Assembly (NCBI GenBank): GCA_017405805.1
Contig: JAFQZU010000005.1
Location: 1 to 64,000 of the forward strand
Direction of reading: 5' to 3'
DNA length: 64,000 nucleotides
Source: Lachnospiraceae bacterium
GTDB lineage: Bacteria > Bacillota > Clostridia > Lachnospirales > Lachnospiraceae
Shown: one piece after another, positions 16,742 through 26,476 of the stretch
Numbering within the stretch: position 1 is the stretch's first letter
Layout: every line of letters starts with the position of its first letter
Position numbers and translations under genes: made by a program
Notes under the pieces: model-generated
Told to the model about the DNA's origin: nothing
What the model saw: the letters and a program-made list of their open reading frames with translations, nothing else
Database searches by the model: none

Positions 16742-19201
16742 ATGAAAACACCCTTATCATGGATCAAGGAATATGTGCCTGCCCTGCAGTGCACCGATGA
16801 AGAATACAACAGCAGGATGACCATGACCGGCACCAAGGTGGACGGCATGTACCGCCTGGACAAAAACCTTGAAAAGATCGTCGTGGGCCGGATCGAGAAG
16901 ATCGAGCGCCACCCCGACGCCGACAAGCTGGTCGTGTGCCAGGTGGATATCGGAGAGGAAGTGACCCAGATCGTGACGGGCGCTTCGAATGTATTCGAGG
17001 GCGCGCTGGTGCCCGTCGTCCTGGGCGGCGGCAGAGTCGCCGGCGGACACGACGGCGGACCGCTCCCCGAGAACGGCATTAAGATCAAGGCAGGAAAACT
17101 CCGCGGCGTCGAATCCAACGGGATGATGTGCTCCGTCGAGGAGCTCGGAACCGATGCGAACGCCTTCCCGGACGCGCCGGAAAACGGCATCTACATCCTT
17201 CCGGAACAGTACGGCCCCGTGTCCGAAAAGAGCACGGAGATGATCCCCGTAAAGCCCGGCATGGACGCGCTGGACGTGATGGGACTTCACGAGCCCGTCT
17301 TTGAGTATGAGATCACTTCGAACCGCGTGGACTGCTACAGCGTGCTGGGCGTCGCGAGGGAGGCGGCGGTCACTTTTGGCGTGCCTTACGTACCGCCGGT
17401 ACCGGCCGTCAAAAACGAGAGCGGCGACGTCAACGACTACGTCAGCATCGAGGTAAAGGATCCCGACCTGTGCAGCAGATATACCGCACGCGTCTGCACC
17501 GACATCAAGATCGGTCCCTCTCCCTACTGGATGCAGCGGAGACTGGCCAACAGCGGCGTGCGTCCCATCAACAATCTCGTGGATATCACCAACTACGTCA
17601 TGCTCGAGTACGGCCAGCCCATGCACGCCTTCGATCTCGACACCGTCGCGGGACATAAGATCATCGTCCGCAGGGCCAAGGACGGCGACGAGTTCCAGAC
17701 GCTGGATGGCCAGATGCGGAAGATGGACAGGGATGTCCTGATGATCTGCGACGCAGAGAAGGAGATCGGCATCGCCGGCATTATGGGCGGCGAGAACTCC
17801 AAGATCACGGACGACGTGAAGACGGTGCTCTTTGAGTCCGCGACCTTCAACGGACCGAACGTCCGCAAATCCGCAAAGAGGATCGGCCTCCGCACGGACG
17901 CGTCCGGCATCTTCGAAAAGGGCCTGGATCCCAACAACGCCGAGGCGGCCATCAACCGCGCCTGCCAGCTCATGGAAGAGCTCGGCTGCGGCAAAGTCGT
18001 GGCCGGCATGGCGGATGTGTGCGAGCCCATTCCCGCACCGGTGCGCATCCCCTTCAGCGCGGAGAAGATCAACGCGTTCCTGGGAACGGATTACAGCAAG
18101 GAGACGATGCTGTCCATCTTCGAAAAGCTTGAACTTGCCTACGACGGGGCTTCGAACGAAGTGATCGTTCCCTCCTTCCGGCAGGACGTAAAGGGCATGT
18201 GCGATCTGGCAGAGGAAGTCGCGCGCTTTACCGGCTATGACAATATTCCCGACACGCTGCCCGCGAGCAGTGCGACCATGGGCGGCCTCACCTACAAAAT
18301 GCGCATAGAAGACAAGGCCAGGGAGACGGCGCAGCAGTGCGGCTTCTCCGAGGCGATGACCTTCTCCTTCGAGAGCCCGAAGGTCATGGATAAGCTCCTT
18401 TTTGACGCGGATGCGCCCGAGCGGCGCGGGATCCGCATCCAGAATCCGCTCGGAGAGGATTTCTCCATGATGCGCACGACGCCTCTGAACGGCATGCTGA
18501 ACAGCCTCTCCACCAACTACAACCGGCGCAACAAAAACGTGCGTCTGTTCGAGCTGGCGAACGTCTACATCGCTAAGGCGCTTCCCCTCACGGAGCTTCC
18601 GGACGAGCGCTCCATGTTCACGCTGGGCATGTACGGCGACGGCGATTTCTTCACCATGAAGGGCGTCATCGAGCTGTTCTTCGAGAGCGTCGGCATGAAG
18701 AAGAAAATGGTCTGCGACCCGGCCTCCGGCAAGCCTTTCCTGCATCCCGGAAGGCAGGCGAACATCGTCTACGACGGCACTGTGATGGGATATATCGGCG
18801 AGGTGCATCCGGATGTGCTCTCCGCCTACGGCATCGGCGACAGGGCAGTGATCGCGGTGCTGGACATGAACGAAGTGGTGCCTGTCACGACCTTTGATTT
18901 CCGGTATGAGGGCATCGCGAAATATCCCGCCGTATCGAGGGATATCAGCATGCTGGTCCCCGTCAGCGTGACGGCAGGCCAGATCGAAGCCGTGATCGAG
19001 CAGCGCGGCGGAAAGATCCTGGAGTCCTACAGGCTGTTTGACATCTACGAGGGCGCCCAGATCAAGGCGGGCTTCAAGTCCATCGCCTACAACCTGACTT
19101 TCCGCAACAAGGAAAAGACCCTGGAAGAGTCGGAAGTGACCGCGGCCATGAAGAAGGTCCTGAACGGACTGGCCGGACTGGATATCGAGCTCAGAAGCTG
19201 A
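16742..19201 (+). CDS. pheT: Phenylalanine-tRNA ligase beta subunit
   Basis: An 819-residue partner of PheS. Domains in order: the tRNA-binding OB fold (about 40-155, with HPDADKLVVCQVD), B3/B4 editing domain (around 200-400), B5 domain (about 405-480), the class II-like catalytic-core homolog, and the C-terminal ferredoxin-fold anticodon-binding domain (about 725-819, KYPAVSRDISMLVP). Full length for Firmicutes. It is cotranscribed with pheS. A hairpin follows at 19215-19244 but lacks a T-run, so the transcript end is uncertain. Confidence 0.95.
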   Translation: MKTPLSWIKEYVPALQCTDEEYNSRMTMTGTKVDGMYRLDKNLEKIVVGRIEKIERHPDADKLVVCQVDIGEEVTQIVTGASNVFEGALVPVVLGGGRVAGGHDGGPLPENGIKIKAGKLRGVESNGMMCSVEELGTDANAFPDAPENGIYILPEQYGPVSEKSTEMIPVKPGMDALDVMGLHEPVFEYEITSNRVDCYSVLGVAREAAVTFGVPYVPPVPAVKNESGDVNDYVSIEVKDPDLCSRYTARVCTDIKIGPSPYWMQRRLANSGVRPINNLVDITNYVMLEYGQPMHAFDLDTVAGHKIIVRRAKDGDEFQTLDGQMRKMDRDVLMICDAEKEIGIAGIMGGENSKITDDVKTVLFESATFNGPNVRKSAKRIGLRTDASGIFEKGLDPNNAEAAINRACQLMEELGCGKVVAGMADVCEPIPAPVRIPFSAEKINAFLGTDYSKETMLSIFEKLELAYDGASNEVIVPSFRQDVKGMCDLAEEVARFTGYDNIPDTLPASSATMGGLTYKMRIEDKARETAQQCGFSEAMTFSFESPKVMDKLLFDADAPERRGIRIQNPLGEDFSMMRTTPLNGMLNSLSTNYNRRNKNVRLFELANVYIAKALPLTELPDERSMFTLGMYGDGDFFTMKGVIELFFESVGMKKKMVCDPASGKPFLHPGRQANIVYDGTVMGYIGEVHPDVLSAYGIGDRAVIAVLDMNEVVPVTTFDFRYEGIAKYPAVSRDISMLVPVSVTAGQIEAVIEQRGGKILESYRLFDIYEGAQIKAGFKSIAYNLTFRNKEKTLEESEVTAAMKKVLNGLAGLDIELRS

Positions 19202-19308
19202 ACAGGCGGATGAAGGAACCGCTCCGGATCAACGGGGCGGTTCCGAAGCGTTTATCAAGAATTACATTTGCTATATTTTTTAATTTAAGGCAGTAAAAGG
19301 CGGATATT

Positions 19309-20736
19309 ATGGAAAGAACTATTGCGTGGAGCAAGTATGACGACGGCATGCTGGGGGCATGCATGGATTTTGCCGAAGATTACAAGGCGTTTCTGAGCAC
19401 CTGCAAGACAGAGCGGGAGTGCGTTGACTTTTTTGTCGAGGAGGCGGAGAAAAACGGCTGCATCGAACTGAGCCGCGCCATCGAGGAAAAGCGGCAGTTA
19501 AAGCCCGGGGACCAGGTGTACAGCGTCTGGATGAACAAATCCATGGTCCTGTTCAGGATCGGTGAGACGCCCTTTGAAGAAGGCATCAATATTCTCGGCG
19601 CCCACATCGATTCGCCCAGGCTGGATGTCAAGCAGAACCCTCTCTACGAAGAGGGCGGCATGGCTTATCTGGACACGCATTACTACGGCGGGATCAAGAA
19701 ATACCAGTATGTGACCATTCCGCTTGCCATCCACGGCGTGATCGTCAAAAAGAGCGGCGAGACGGTCGTCGTCTGCGTCGGTGAGGACGAGGACGACCCG
19801 GTATTCTTCATCTCGGATCTTCTGATCCACCTGGCCCAGGACCAGATGCAGAAGAAGGCCTCCGTGGTCGTGGAGGGCGAGGCGCTCGACCTGATCATCG
19901 GCAGCAGGCCCCTGAAGATCGAAGGGGGCGACAAGGAAGCAAAGGACGAAAAGAGCGTCAAGGACGCCGTGAGCAAGGCCGTCATGGAGATCCTGCAGCG
20001 GGAGTACGGGATCGAGGAGAAAGACTTCGAATCCGCGGAGCTGGAGATCGTTCCCGCAGGCAAAGCAAGGGACGCCGGCTTTGACCGCAGCATGGTCCTC
20101 GGCTACGGACAGGACGACCGCGTCTGCGCGTATCCCTCCTTCCGCGCACAGCTCGAGACAAAGGATATAAAGCGCACCAGCTGCACGCTCCTCGTCGACA
20201 AGGAGGAGATCGGGAGCGTCGGCGCCACCGGCATGCGCTCCCGATTCTTTGAGAACGCGCTGGCGGAGGTCATGAATCTCTGCGGCCAGTACTCCGAGCT
20301 TGCCCTGCGCAGGACGCTCGCCAACAGCTGCATGCTGTCCTCCGACGTCAGCAGCACCTACGACCCCGCGTACGCGTCTGCCTTTGAGAAGAAAAATACC
20401 GCTTTCCTCGGCAAGGGCATGGTCTTCAACAAGTTTACGGGATCCCGCGGCAAGTCCGGCTCCAACGACGCCAACGCGGAGTACATCGCCCACCTGCGCG
20501 ATATTTTTGATAAGGCGGGCATCTCCGTACAGACTGCGGAGCTCGGCAAAGTGGACGTGGGCGGAGGCGGCACCATCGCCTATATCCTCGCCCTGTACGG
20601 CATGAATGTGATCGATTCGGGCGTGCCGGTCCTGAGCATGCACTCCCCCTGGGAGGCGACCAGCAAGTGCGACCTCTTCGAGGCCTTCCGCGGCTACAAA
20701 GCTTTCCTCGAGGGGGCGGATCTGAGAAATGCCTGA
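19309..20736 (+). CDS. M18 family aminopeptidase
   Basis: A 475-residue zinc aminopeptidase of the M18 family (aspartyl aminopeptidase/aminopeptidase I type). Metal-binding segments are visible: [10 protein letters not shown] (first His and Asp), [14 protein letters not shown] (Glu pair), and the late MHSPWEATS His. The long insert between them (about residues 190-260) is rich in Lys and Glu. No signal peptide, so cytosolic peptide turnover is inferred. The stop overlaps queA by 8 bases, which suggests cotranscription and coupling. Confidence 0.92.
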   Translation: MERTIAWSKYDDGMLGACMDFAEDYKAFLSTCKTERECVDFFVEEAEKNGCIELSRAIEEKRQLKPGDQVYSVWMNKSMVLFRIGETPFEEGINILGAHIDSPRLDVKQNPLYEEGGMAYLDTHYYGGIKKYQYVTIPLAIHGVIVKKSGETVVVCVGEDEDDPVFFISDLLIHLAQDQMQKKASVVVEGEALDLIIGSRPLKIEGGDKEAKDEKSVKDAVSKAVMEILQREYGIEEKDFESAELEIVPAGKARDAGFDRSMVLGYGQDDRVCAYPSFRAQLETKDIKRTSCTLLVDKEEIGSVGATGMRSRFFENALAEVMNLCGQYSELALRRTLANSCMLSSDVSSTYDPAYASAFEKKNTAFLGKGMVFNKFTGSRGKSGSNDANAEYIAHLRDIFDKAGISVQTAELGKVDVGGGGTIAYILALYGMNVIDSGVPVLSMHSPWEATSKCDLFEAFRGYKAFLEGADLRNA

Positions 20737-21814
20737 TATGGAACATATGAGTGAGGAAAAGACGGCGAGGAAGAGCCCCCTGGGGCTCTCCACCTCGGAT
20801 TATTATTTCGACCTGCCGCAGGAACTGATCGCGCAGGATCCTCTCGAGGACAGAGCGTCCTCCCGGCTCATGGTCATGCGCCGGGATACGGGAGAGATCG
20901 AACACCGCACCTTCCGGGATATCCTGCAGTATCTTCGCGCCGGCGACACACTGGTCCTCAACGACACGAAGGTCATACCGGCCCGCCTTCTGGGACACAA
21001 GAAGGAGACCGGCGCCGCCTGTGAGATCCTGCTCTTAAAGCGGCTGGACAAGGACTGTTGGGAGACCCTTGTGCGCCCCGGCAAAAAACTGCGCCCCGGC
21101 GCGGAGGTCGTCTTCGGAGACGGAAGTCTTACGGCCGTGATCGAGGACGTGCTGCCGGGCGGGAACAGGAAAGTCCGTTTTTCCTACGAGGGGATCTTTG
21201 AGGAGATCCTCGACCGTCTGGGAGAGATGCCTCTTCCCCCTTACATCACCCACAAACTCCGGGACCGCGACCGCTACCAGACGGTTTATGCCCGCTATGA
21301 GGGGAGCGCTGCGGCGCCCACCGCCGGCCTGCACTTTACGAAGGAACTGCTGGAGGAGGCGAAGGCCCGCGGCATACATCTCGCCTATGTGACGCTCCAT
21401 GTGGGACTTGGCACCTTCCGGCCGGTGAAGGCGGAGGACGTCAGGGAGCATCAGATGCACGAGGAGTGGTATCATGTGAGTCCCGAGGCCGCGGAGATCA
21501 TCAACCGGACCCGCGAAGAGGGGCACCGCGTGATCTGCGTGGGTACGACCTCCTGCAGAACGGTGGAGAGCTGCGCGGACGAAAACGGGATCGTGCATCC
21601 CGGTTCGGACAACACCTCGATCTTTATCTATCCGGGCTACCGGTTCAAGGTCATGGACGCGCTGATCACGAATTTTCATCTCCCCGAGTCCACGCTCGTC
21701 ATGCTGGTGAGCGCTTTCGCCGGACGTGAGCATGTCCTTCATGCCTACGAGGAGGCGGTCCGGGAGAGGTACAGGTTTTTCTCCTTTGGAGATGCATGCT
21801 TTTTTTATGAATGA
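20729..21814 (+). CDS. queA: tRNA preQ1(34) S-adenosylmethionine ribosyltransferase-isomerase
   Basis: A 361-residue enzyme that transfers and isomerises the ribosyl group of SAM onto preQ1 at tRNA position 34 in queuosine synthesis. Typical motifs: [23 protein letters not shown] (shortened in part), [28 protein letters not shown] and FHLPESTL. About 20 residues longer at the N-terminus than the usual protein, so a later ATG (20747) is possible, although none of the candidate starts has a strong Shine-Dalgarno. Other queuosine genes (tgt, queG) are not in the window. Confidence 0.94.
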   Translation: MPDMEHMSEEKTARKSPLGLSTSDYYFDLPQELIAQDPLEDRASSRLMVMRRDTGEIEHRTFRDILQYLRAGDTLVLNDTKVIPARLLGHKKETGAACEILLLKRLDKDCWETLVRPGKKLRPGAEVVFGDGSLTAVIEDVLPGGNRKVRFSYEGIFEEILDRLGEMPLPPYITHKLRDRDRYQTVYARYEGSAAAPTAGLHFTKELLEEAKARGIHLAYVTLHVGLGTFRPVKAEDVREHQMHEEWYHVSPEAAEIINRTREEGHRVICVGTTSCRTVESCADENGIVHPGSDNTSIFIYPGYRFKVMDALITNFHLPESTLVMLVSAFAGREHVLHAYEEAVRERYRFFSFGDACFFYE

Positions 21815-21815
21815 A

Positions 21816-21845
21816 TTGAAAAAGATTAGTACATTGTGGTAGTAT
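21816..21845 (+). promoter_or_regulatory. Promoter for the polysaccharide module
   Basis: TTGAAA (21816-21821), an 18-base spacer and TAGTAT (21840-21845) lie directly after queA and 33 bases before the preferred start of the glycosyltransferase gene. Confidence 0.5.
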
Positions 21846-21878
21846 GTGTATAGCAATGCACTTAATCTGGAGACGGCA

Positions 21879-22706
21879 ATGGCGGGATCAAAAAAAGCCA
21901 CGATCATTGTGGCCACCCACAAAAAATACAGAATGCCTGATGACAAACTTTACCTTCCACTCCACGTAGGAGCGGAGGGGAAATTTGATGCAAAGGGAAA
22001 TCCGGTAGATTTCGGCTATCAGAAGGACAATACCGGCGAGAATATTTCGCTCAAGAACCCGAAATACTGCGAGCTGACCGGGATGTACTGGGCATACAAG
22101 AATCTGGACGCCGATTACATAGGACTGGTCCACTACCGGAGATATTTTGGCGGACGAAGGCACAGCATGGAACCGTTCGATTCCATCCTCACCGGCAAGG
22201 AGCTGGCGCCGATGCTGGACCGCTACAAAGTCTTCGTACCCGTTCCGCAGCACTATTTTATCGAGACGCTCTATTCTCATTATGCACACACGCATCACGA
22301 GGAGCATCTGGACATTGTGCGGCACATCATCAGTGAAAAATGCCCCTCCTACCTGCATGTGTTTGACAAGGTCATGCGCAGGACTTCGGGGTACATGTTC
22401 AATATGATGATCATGGAGAAGAGGCTCTTCCACAGATACTGCAAGTGGCTCTTCATGATCCTCGGCGAACTGGAGAAGAGGGTGGACGACAGCTGCTACG
22501 ATCCGTTCGAAGCCCGTTTTTACGGGAGAGTGAGCGAGATCATCTTCAATGTGTGGCTCGAATACCAGATCGAGCAGAAGGCCATCGACAGAAGACAGAT
22601 CAAGAAGCTCCCGCTGGTCTACATGGAGCGTATCAACTGGATCCGGAAGGGCAACGCTTTTTTGCGGGCCAAGTTCTTCGGAGAGAAGTACAGCAACAGT
22701 TTTTGA
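21879..22706 (+). CDS. DUF4422 glycosyltransferase
   Basis: A 275-residue protein matching the DUF4422 family of capsule and exopolysaccharide glycosyltransferases. Characteristic stretches are VATHKKYRMP, the TGMYWAYKNLDADYIGLVHYRRYF core with the HYRRYF motif, and MFNMMIMEKRLFHRYCKWLF. No membrane segments, so a cytoplasmic enzyme building a lipid-linked glycan is inferred; donor and acceptor are unknown. The frame is open from a GTG at 21846, but the ATG at 21879 has GGAGA 5 bases upstream and is preferred. A terminator follows the gene, then a polymerase-like membrane protein. Confidence 0.82.
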   Translation: MAGSKKATIIVATHKKYRMPDDKLYLPLHVGAEGKFDAKGNPVDFGYQKDNTGENISLKNPKYCELTGMYWAYKNLDADYIGLVHYRRYFGGRRHSMEPFDSILTGKELAPMLDRYKVFVPVPQHYFIETLYSHYAHTHHEEHLDIVRHIISEKCPSYLHVFDKVMRRTSGYMFNMMIMEKRLFHRYCKWLFMILGELEKRVDDSCYDPFEARFYGRVSEIIFNVWLEYQIEQKAIDRRQIKKLPLVYMERINWIRKGNAFLRAKFFGEKYSNSF

Positions 22707-22720
22707 GTGAGCAAAACAAT

Positions 22721-22754
22721 ATGAGGGACTGGATTAGGTCCCTCTCATTTTTTT
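22721..22754 (+). terminator. Intrinsic terminator after the glycosyltransferase
   Basis: GAGGGAC (22723-22729) pairs with GTCCCTC (22738-22744), followed by a run of seven T (22748-22754). It lies only 17 bases before the next start codon, so the downstream genes either depend on read-through or the stem acts as an attenuator; no separate promoter is evident between them. Confidence 0.75.
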
Positions 22755-22771
22755 AATACGGTAGTACATTT

Positions 22772-24088
22772 ATGAGAGTACAATCCTTTGCGGACAGACG
22801 GATCGCGGCGGATCCGGGCGCGGTGAGGATCACGCTCGGGGAGATCCTGTTTTTTACCGGGCTCGTTCTGTGGACCGTGCAGATGTATGTCATGCGCTCC
22901 TACTACGAACCCTTCTTCGGATCCCTTTTTACCAAGGGCGTCCGCTGGCTGTGCGTCTTTATCTTTGCAGCCAAGATCATGCTGACGGAAGAGACGGTGT
23001 CCATCAAGGCCATGGCGGTCGCCGGCCTTGCGGGGATGCTGATGATCGTTTCGCAGCATGCGGGCGGCATGGGGATGACCCTCCTGCAGCTGTATATGAT
23101 GCTGCTGGCGGCGAGAGGCATCTCCTTCAAAAGGATCTGCAAGGTGTCCATGTGGGCCTGTCTTTTCTGCTTTATTGCGGTGGTCCTGGGAGACCAGCTC
23201 GGGCCGCTTCACGTGATGCCCCTGAACGAGTGGGACCGCTTCCGGGAATATCTCGGATTTCAGTACGTGTCCTTCGGAGCGATCTATTTTCACAATATCA
23301 TGTTCTGCGCTTTTTACGCCTACACGGACCGCCCGTGGGACGTCCGCGGAAGGCAGAGGCCTGCCTCCCTTTCATGGCCGGCTATTGCGCTGATCCTGGC
23401 CGGCCATCTGTGGCTGTATGTCATGACGGACACTTCTCTTGCCATGGCCGTAGGGGTACTCGGCGTGCTCCTGTATGTGGTCGTCGTAAAATTCGGATTG
23501 GATCTGTTTGCGGACCACCCGGTCATCCGCGCAGGGGCGCTGCTGATCTTTCCGGTGCTGGCCGTGTTTACCTACTATGTATGCGATCACTATAAAATGG
23601 GGACGCCCCTCTGGACCAGGATCAATGACTTTTCCCACAACCGCGTGGAGCTGACTTATCAGGGGCTCCGCAAATACGGCGTGCATCTGTTCGGGCGCGT
23701 CGTGGAGGCGAACACGGATTTCCAAAAGGGCAAATATTTTTATATAGACAGCGGGTATATGAAGAATCTCCTGAGCCTCGGCGTGATCTTCATGATCCTC
23801 CTGCTTGCCCTGTACGCAATGATGTCCTATTCGGCGGTGCGCACGAGGGACCGGGTGCTCTGCATCTGGATGCTGTGCGTCGCCCTCTACAGTATCTTCA
23901 ACAACTATATGATCTCTCCCGTGGAGAACACGTCGATACTGGCCATCTGGTATGCCGCTTCGGCACTCGGGGAGAGGAGAGCGTATGATCGCGAGAAAGA
24001 GATCCGCCGCCGCAGGAAAAGGAGCCGTATCTGCAGCGGCGCTGACGCTGTCGGTCCTGCTTCTGTGCGCGGGCTGCGCCGCACCTGA
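22772..24088 (+). CDS. Polysaccharide polymerase-like (Wzy/O-antigen ligase-type) membrane protein
   Basis: A 438-residue membrane protein with about ten hydrophobic segments spread across residues 20-410, a larger extracytoplasmic loop in the last third (about 270-330, with HNRVELTYQGLRKYG and the GYMKNLLSLG segment), and a hydrophilic C-terminal tail. This topology and the HNR..L..G pattern are typical of Wzy polymerases and O-antigen ligases. The Shine-Dalgarno is weak. The last ~35 codons overlap the next gene and read as an Arg-rich tail that may be an artefact of a one-base loss in the GGGG run near 23968-23971; adding one G would end the frame at the TGA at 23986, overlapping the next ATG. 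Confidence 0.7.
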   Translation: MRVQSFADRRIAADPGAVRITLGEILFFTGLVLWTVQMYVMRSYYEPFFGSLFTKGVRWLCVFIFAAKIMLTEETVSIKAMAVAGLAGMLMIVSQHAGGMGMTLLQLYMMLLAARGISFKRICKVSMWACLFCFIAVVLGDQLGPLHVMPLNEWDRFREYLGFQYVSFGAIYFHNIMFCAFYAYTDRPWDVRGRQRPASLSWPAIALILAGHLWLYVMTDTSLAMAVGVLGVLLYVVVVKFGLDLFADHPVIRAGALLIFPVLAVFTYYVCDHYKMGTPLWTRINDFSHNRVELTYQGLRKYGVHLFGRVVEANTDFQKGKYFYIDSGYMKNLLSLGVIFMILLLALYAMMSYSAVRTRDRVLCIWMLCVALYSIFNNYMISPVENTSILAIWYAASALGERRAYDREKEIRRRRKRSRICSGADAVGPASVRGLRRT

Positions 24089-24884
24089 TCAGAGGGAAGC
24101 GGAATATGACGGTTTTCTATACAGGGACTGCCTGGCGCCGGAGGAGAGAGCTGCCTACGACGCATTCGGGCGGGCGGCGGAGGAAGCCGCGGCGGGGACG
24201 CAGGACGAGTACTGCACCCTGGAGACAGAGACCGGCGCCGGGACGGCCGTATCCGTCAGCGCTGCTCAAAACGCCTATCAGGCCTTTTTATATGACAACC
24301 CGCAGATCACGTGGCTTGACAGAAGCTTCCGATACCGAAGGGCAGGAGAGGATGACAGCGGGGAAACGGTGGACGCCGTCGGGCTTGTTCCTGTTATACC
24401 CGGCGGACAGGAGAGGTCGGACCGGGAGGAGAAGATGCGGGCCGCGGCGCGGGAAGCGCTTAAGGAAGTGCGTCCCGGGATGACGGAAATGGAGAAAGCG
24501 CGGGCGCTTTTTGACTACCTGGCCGTCCGCACGGCCTATAAGGAAGAGGCAGTCTATGACCCTGCGTTTACGGATGAGCACACGGCCTACGGGGCGCTCG
24601 TCGGCCGCAGCGCTGTCTGCGACGGCATGGCGCTGGCCTATGTTTATCTCCTGCGGCAGTGCGGGATCGAGTGCGCGGCAGTACCCGGCACCGCGGGACC
24701 GCAGCGCCATGTATGGACCGTCTTCAAGGCGGACGGAACGTGGTATGAAGCCGACCCGACATGGGCGGCCCTCGGCACGGAGGGATATTTTGGACTGACA
24801 GACGGACAGATGAGCGGGGATCATCAGAGAGATCCCGGCGGAATAGGCACACTTGCCCCGGCGGGAGGGTCCGGGGAAAGCTGA
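23985..24884 (+). CDS. Transglutaminase-like lipoprotein
   Basis: A 299-residue secreted protein. A lysine/arginine N-terminus, hydrophobic core and LLCAGC motif indicate a lipoprotein signal with the lipidated Cys at residue 31. The C-terminal domain has the transglutaminase-core triad: Cys212 (SAVCDGMA), His242 (RHVW) and Asp257 (EADPTW). Bacterial relatives act as cysteine peptidases or cross-linking/processing enzymes at the cell surface; the substrate is unknown. The start at 23985 is preferred over an upstream in-frame ATG (23952) because GGAGAGGAGAG precedes it and it starts the signal peptide. It overlaps the polymerase frame by 104 bases and ends in a TGATG overlap with the next gene. 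Confidence 0.75.
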   Translation: MIARKRSAAAGKGAVSAAALTLSVLLLCAGCAAPDQREAEYDGFLYRDCLAPEERAAYDAFGRAAEEAAAGTQDEYCTLETETGAGTAVSVSAAQNAYQAFLYDNPQITWLDRSFRYRRAGEDDSGETVDAVGLVPVIPGGQERSDREEKMRAAAREALKEVRPGMTEMEKARALFDYLAVRTAYKEEAVYDPAFTDEHTAYGALVGRSAVCDGMALAYVYLLRQCGIECAAVPGTAGPQRHVWTVFKADGTWYEADPTWAALGTEGYFGLTDGQMSGDHQRDPGGIGTLAPAGGSGES

Positions 24885-26284
24885 TGAAAGAGAGGGCTAC
24901 TGTTTTGGATAACACTGCAAGAGAGATGGATCTTTACGATTTCAGAGAGGATATGGGGACCAGAAAGGTCAGCCTGGAAAAAGTGCTGCGGCACGCGCTG
25001 CGGAGATGGACGCTGATCCTTTTTGCCGGCGTGGTCCTGGGAGGACTTTTCGGCTGCTACAAGATCCTCAACGAGCACAGGCAGAAGGCGCAGACCGAGG
25101 CTGCCTACAGCGCGTATCAGACGCAGCTCGAGGCCTACCAGCGGCAGCAGGCCGACATCCGGGCACAGGTGATCTCCCTGCAGGCAAGGATCTCGGACCG
25201 CCAGCAGTACATGGACAAGTCCGTCAAAATGCAGCTCGACCCCACGGCCTGTCCGCAGGCCTTCGTCGAGATCAACATCGATGTGCCCGAGGCGAGCGCC
25301 AGCATCGCCTCTGAGAGCAAGACGGCCATCTACAAGCTGACGTCCATTCTGAAGGCTTACTACGACGATATCCTCTTCGGGACGGCCACGAGGGAGCTGG
25401 CCGCCAAGTATGAGATGGAGCCGGCCTATTTTTCCGAACTGATCTATCCCATGTACGACTACTACACCAGCAGCATCCGGCTGCAGGTGCGTGCACAGGA
25501 CGAGGAGACGGCCGACAGCATCCTCAGCGACGTCCTGGAGATCATGCAGAGAAAGACGGATCTCTACAGGGATATCTTCGGGGATTTCGACTTCAATATC
25601 TATATCCGGGACAAAGTCACGATCCCCGACATTGACCTGAGCACTTACCAGATGACCAAGGCCACGGAGCTCTATCAGCTGCAGAATTACGTGAACAACG
25701 CGATCAGCTCACAGGCGAACCTCACTATTCCCAATCCCGTGAAGCCCTACTCCAAAAAGCAGCTTCTCAAGGACGGGATCAAGTTTGCCGTGGTCGGCGG
25801 CGTCGGCGGATGCCTCCTGATGCTCGTCATCCTGATGAGCGCGGCCATTGCCCGCGGGAAGATCTTTACCGAGGATGAGATCGACGGGGCGTACGGACTG
25901 CGCAACCTCGCCTCCTTTGCCTACGGAAAGACCGGAAGGCTCGCCGAGGACATAGACATGGCGATGGCCCAGCTGGAATATATCACGCGCGACAGGGGCA
26001 TCAAGAGGATCGCCGTCGTCGGAACGGTGGGAGAGAAGAAACTGGCGGCCATGCGGAAGATGTTTACCGACATCCGTCCCGTACAGGAGGGCGAAAAGCC
26101 GGCGCTCACCTTCAGCGCCGTGCCGGATATCCTCAGCAGTGCGGGAGCGCTGCGCTCGCTCAAAAAATACGACGGCTGCATCATCGTGGAAGAGGTGGGA
26201 AAATCCTCCTATAAGGAAGTACAGAAGGAGATCCTGCTGCTCGTCGAGGCGGGCAAGGAGATCCTCGGAACGGTATATCTATGA
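24884..26284 (+). CDS. Wzz-like chain-length determinant with degenerate kinase-like C-terminus
   Basis: A 466-residue polysaccharide co-polymerase. TM1 lies at about residues 43-62 (LILFAGVVLGGLFGCYKI), a long extracytoplasmic coiled-coil region runs to ~300, and TM2 follows at about 305-328. A proline-rich stretch (IPNPVKPYSKKQ) precedes TM2, as usual in Wzz. The ~110 cytoplasmic residues after TM2 (IKRIAVVGTVGEKKLAAM, then KYDGCIIVEEVGKSSY) resemble the Rossmann-like fold of CpsD/BY-kinases but lack a GxxxxGK[ST] Walker A, so they look like a non-catalytic remnant. The start is the ATG overlapping the previous stop. A terminator follows at 26293. Confidence 0.75.
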   Translation: MKERATVLDNTAREMDLYDFREDMGTRKVSLEKVLRHALRRWTLILFAGVVLGGLFGCYKILNEHRQKAQTEAAYSAYQTQLEAYQRQQADIRAQVISLQARISDRQQYMDKSVKMQLDPTACPQAFVEINIDVPEASASIASESKTAIYKLTSILKAYYDDILFGTATRELAAKYEMEPAYFSELIYPMYDYYTSSIRLQVRAQDEETADSILSDVLEIMQRKTDLYRDIFGDFDFNIYIRDKVTIPDIDLSTYQMTKATELYQLQNYVNNAISSQANLTIPNPVKPYSKKQLLKDGIKFAVVGGVGGCLLMLVILMSAAIARGKIFTEDEIDGAYGLRNLASFAYGKTGRLAEDIDMAMAQLEYITRDRGIKRIAVVGTVGEKKLAAMRKMFTDIRPVQEGEKPALTFSAVPDILSSAGALRSLKKYDGCIIVEEVGKSSYKEVQKEILLLVEAGKEILGTVYL

Positions 26285-26292
26285 TGAAAGGG

Positions 26293-26331
26293 ACGCCTGA
26301 CACCTATTTATTGTGGTGTCAGGCGTTTTTT
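26293..26331 (+). terminator. Intrinsic terminator after the polysaccharide module
   Basis: ACGCCTGACACC (26293-26304) pairs perfectly with GGTGTCAGGCGT (26315-26326) around a 10-base loop and is followed by TTTTT. Confidence 0.88.
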
Positions 26332-26476
26332 GTGCATGAAAGGATCATAGTGTCTTTGATAATGAACAATTTTGGTTATATATTTTTTATTTTTACTTTA
26401 TCAAAATATTAGTTTGCGATATAATTATACAGATTGTTATAAATGCAACCTGTCAATAACGGAAAGGGGAGTCACA

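Noticed and set aside
19202..19308. Terminator after pheT
   Set aside because: GGAACCGC/GCGGTTCC forms a stem (19215-19244), but no T-run follows, so it is not reported as a terminator.
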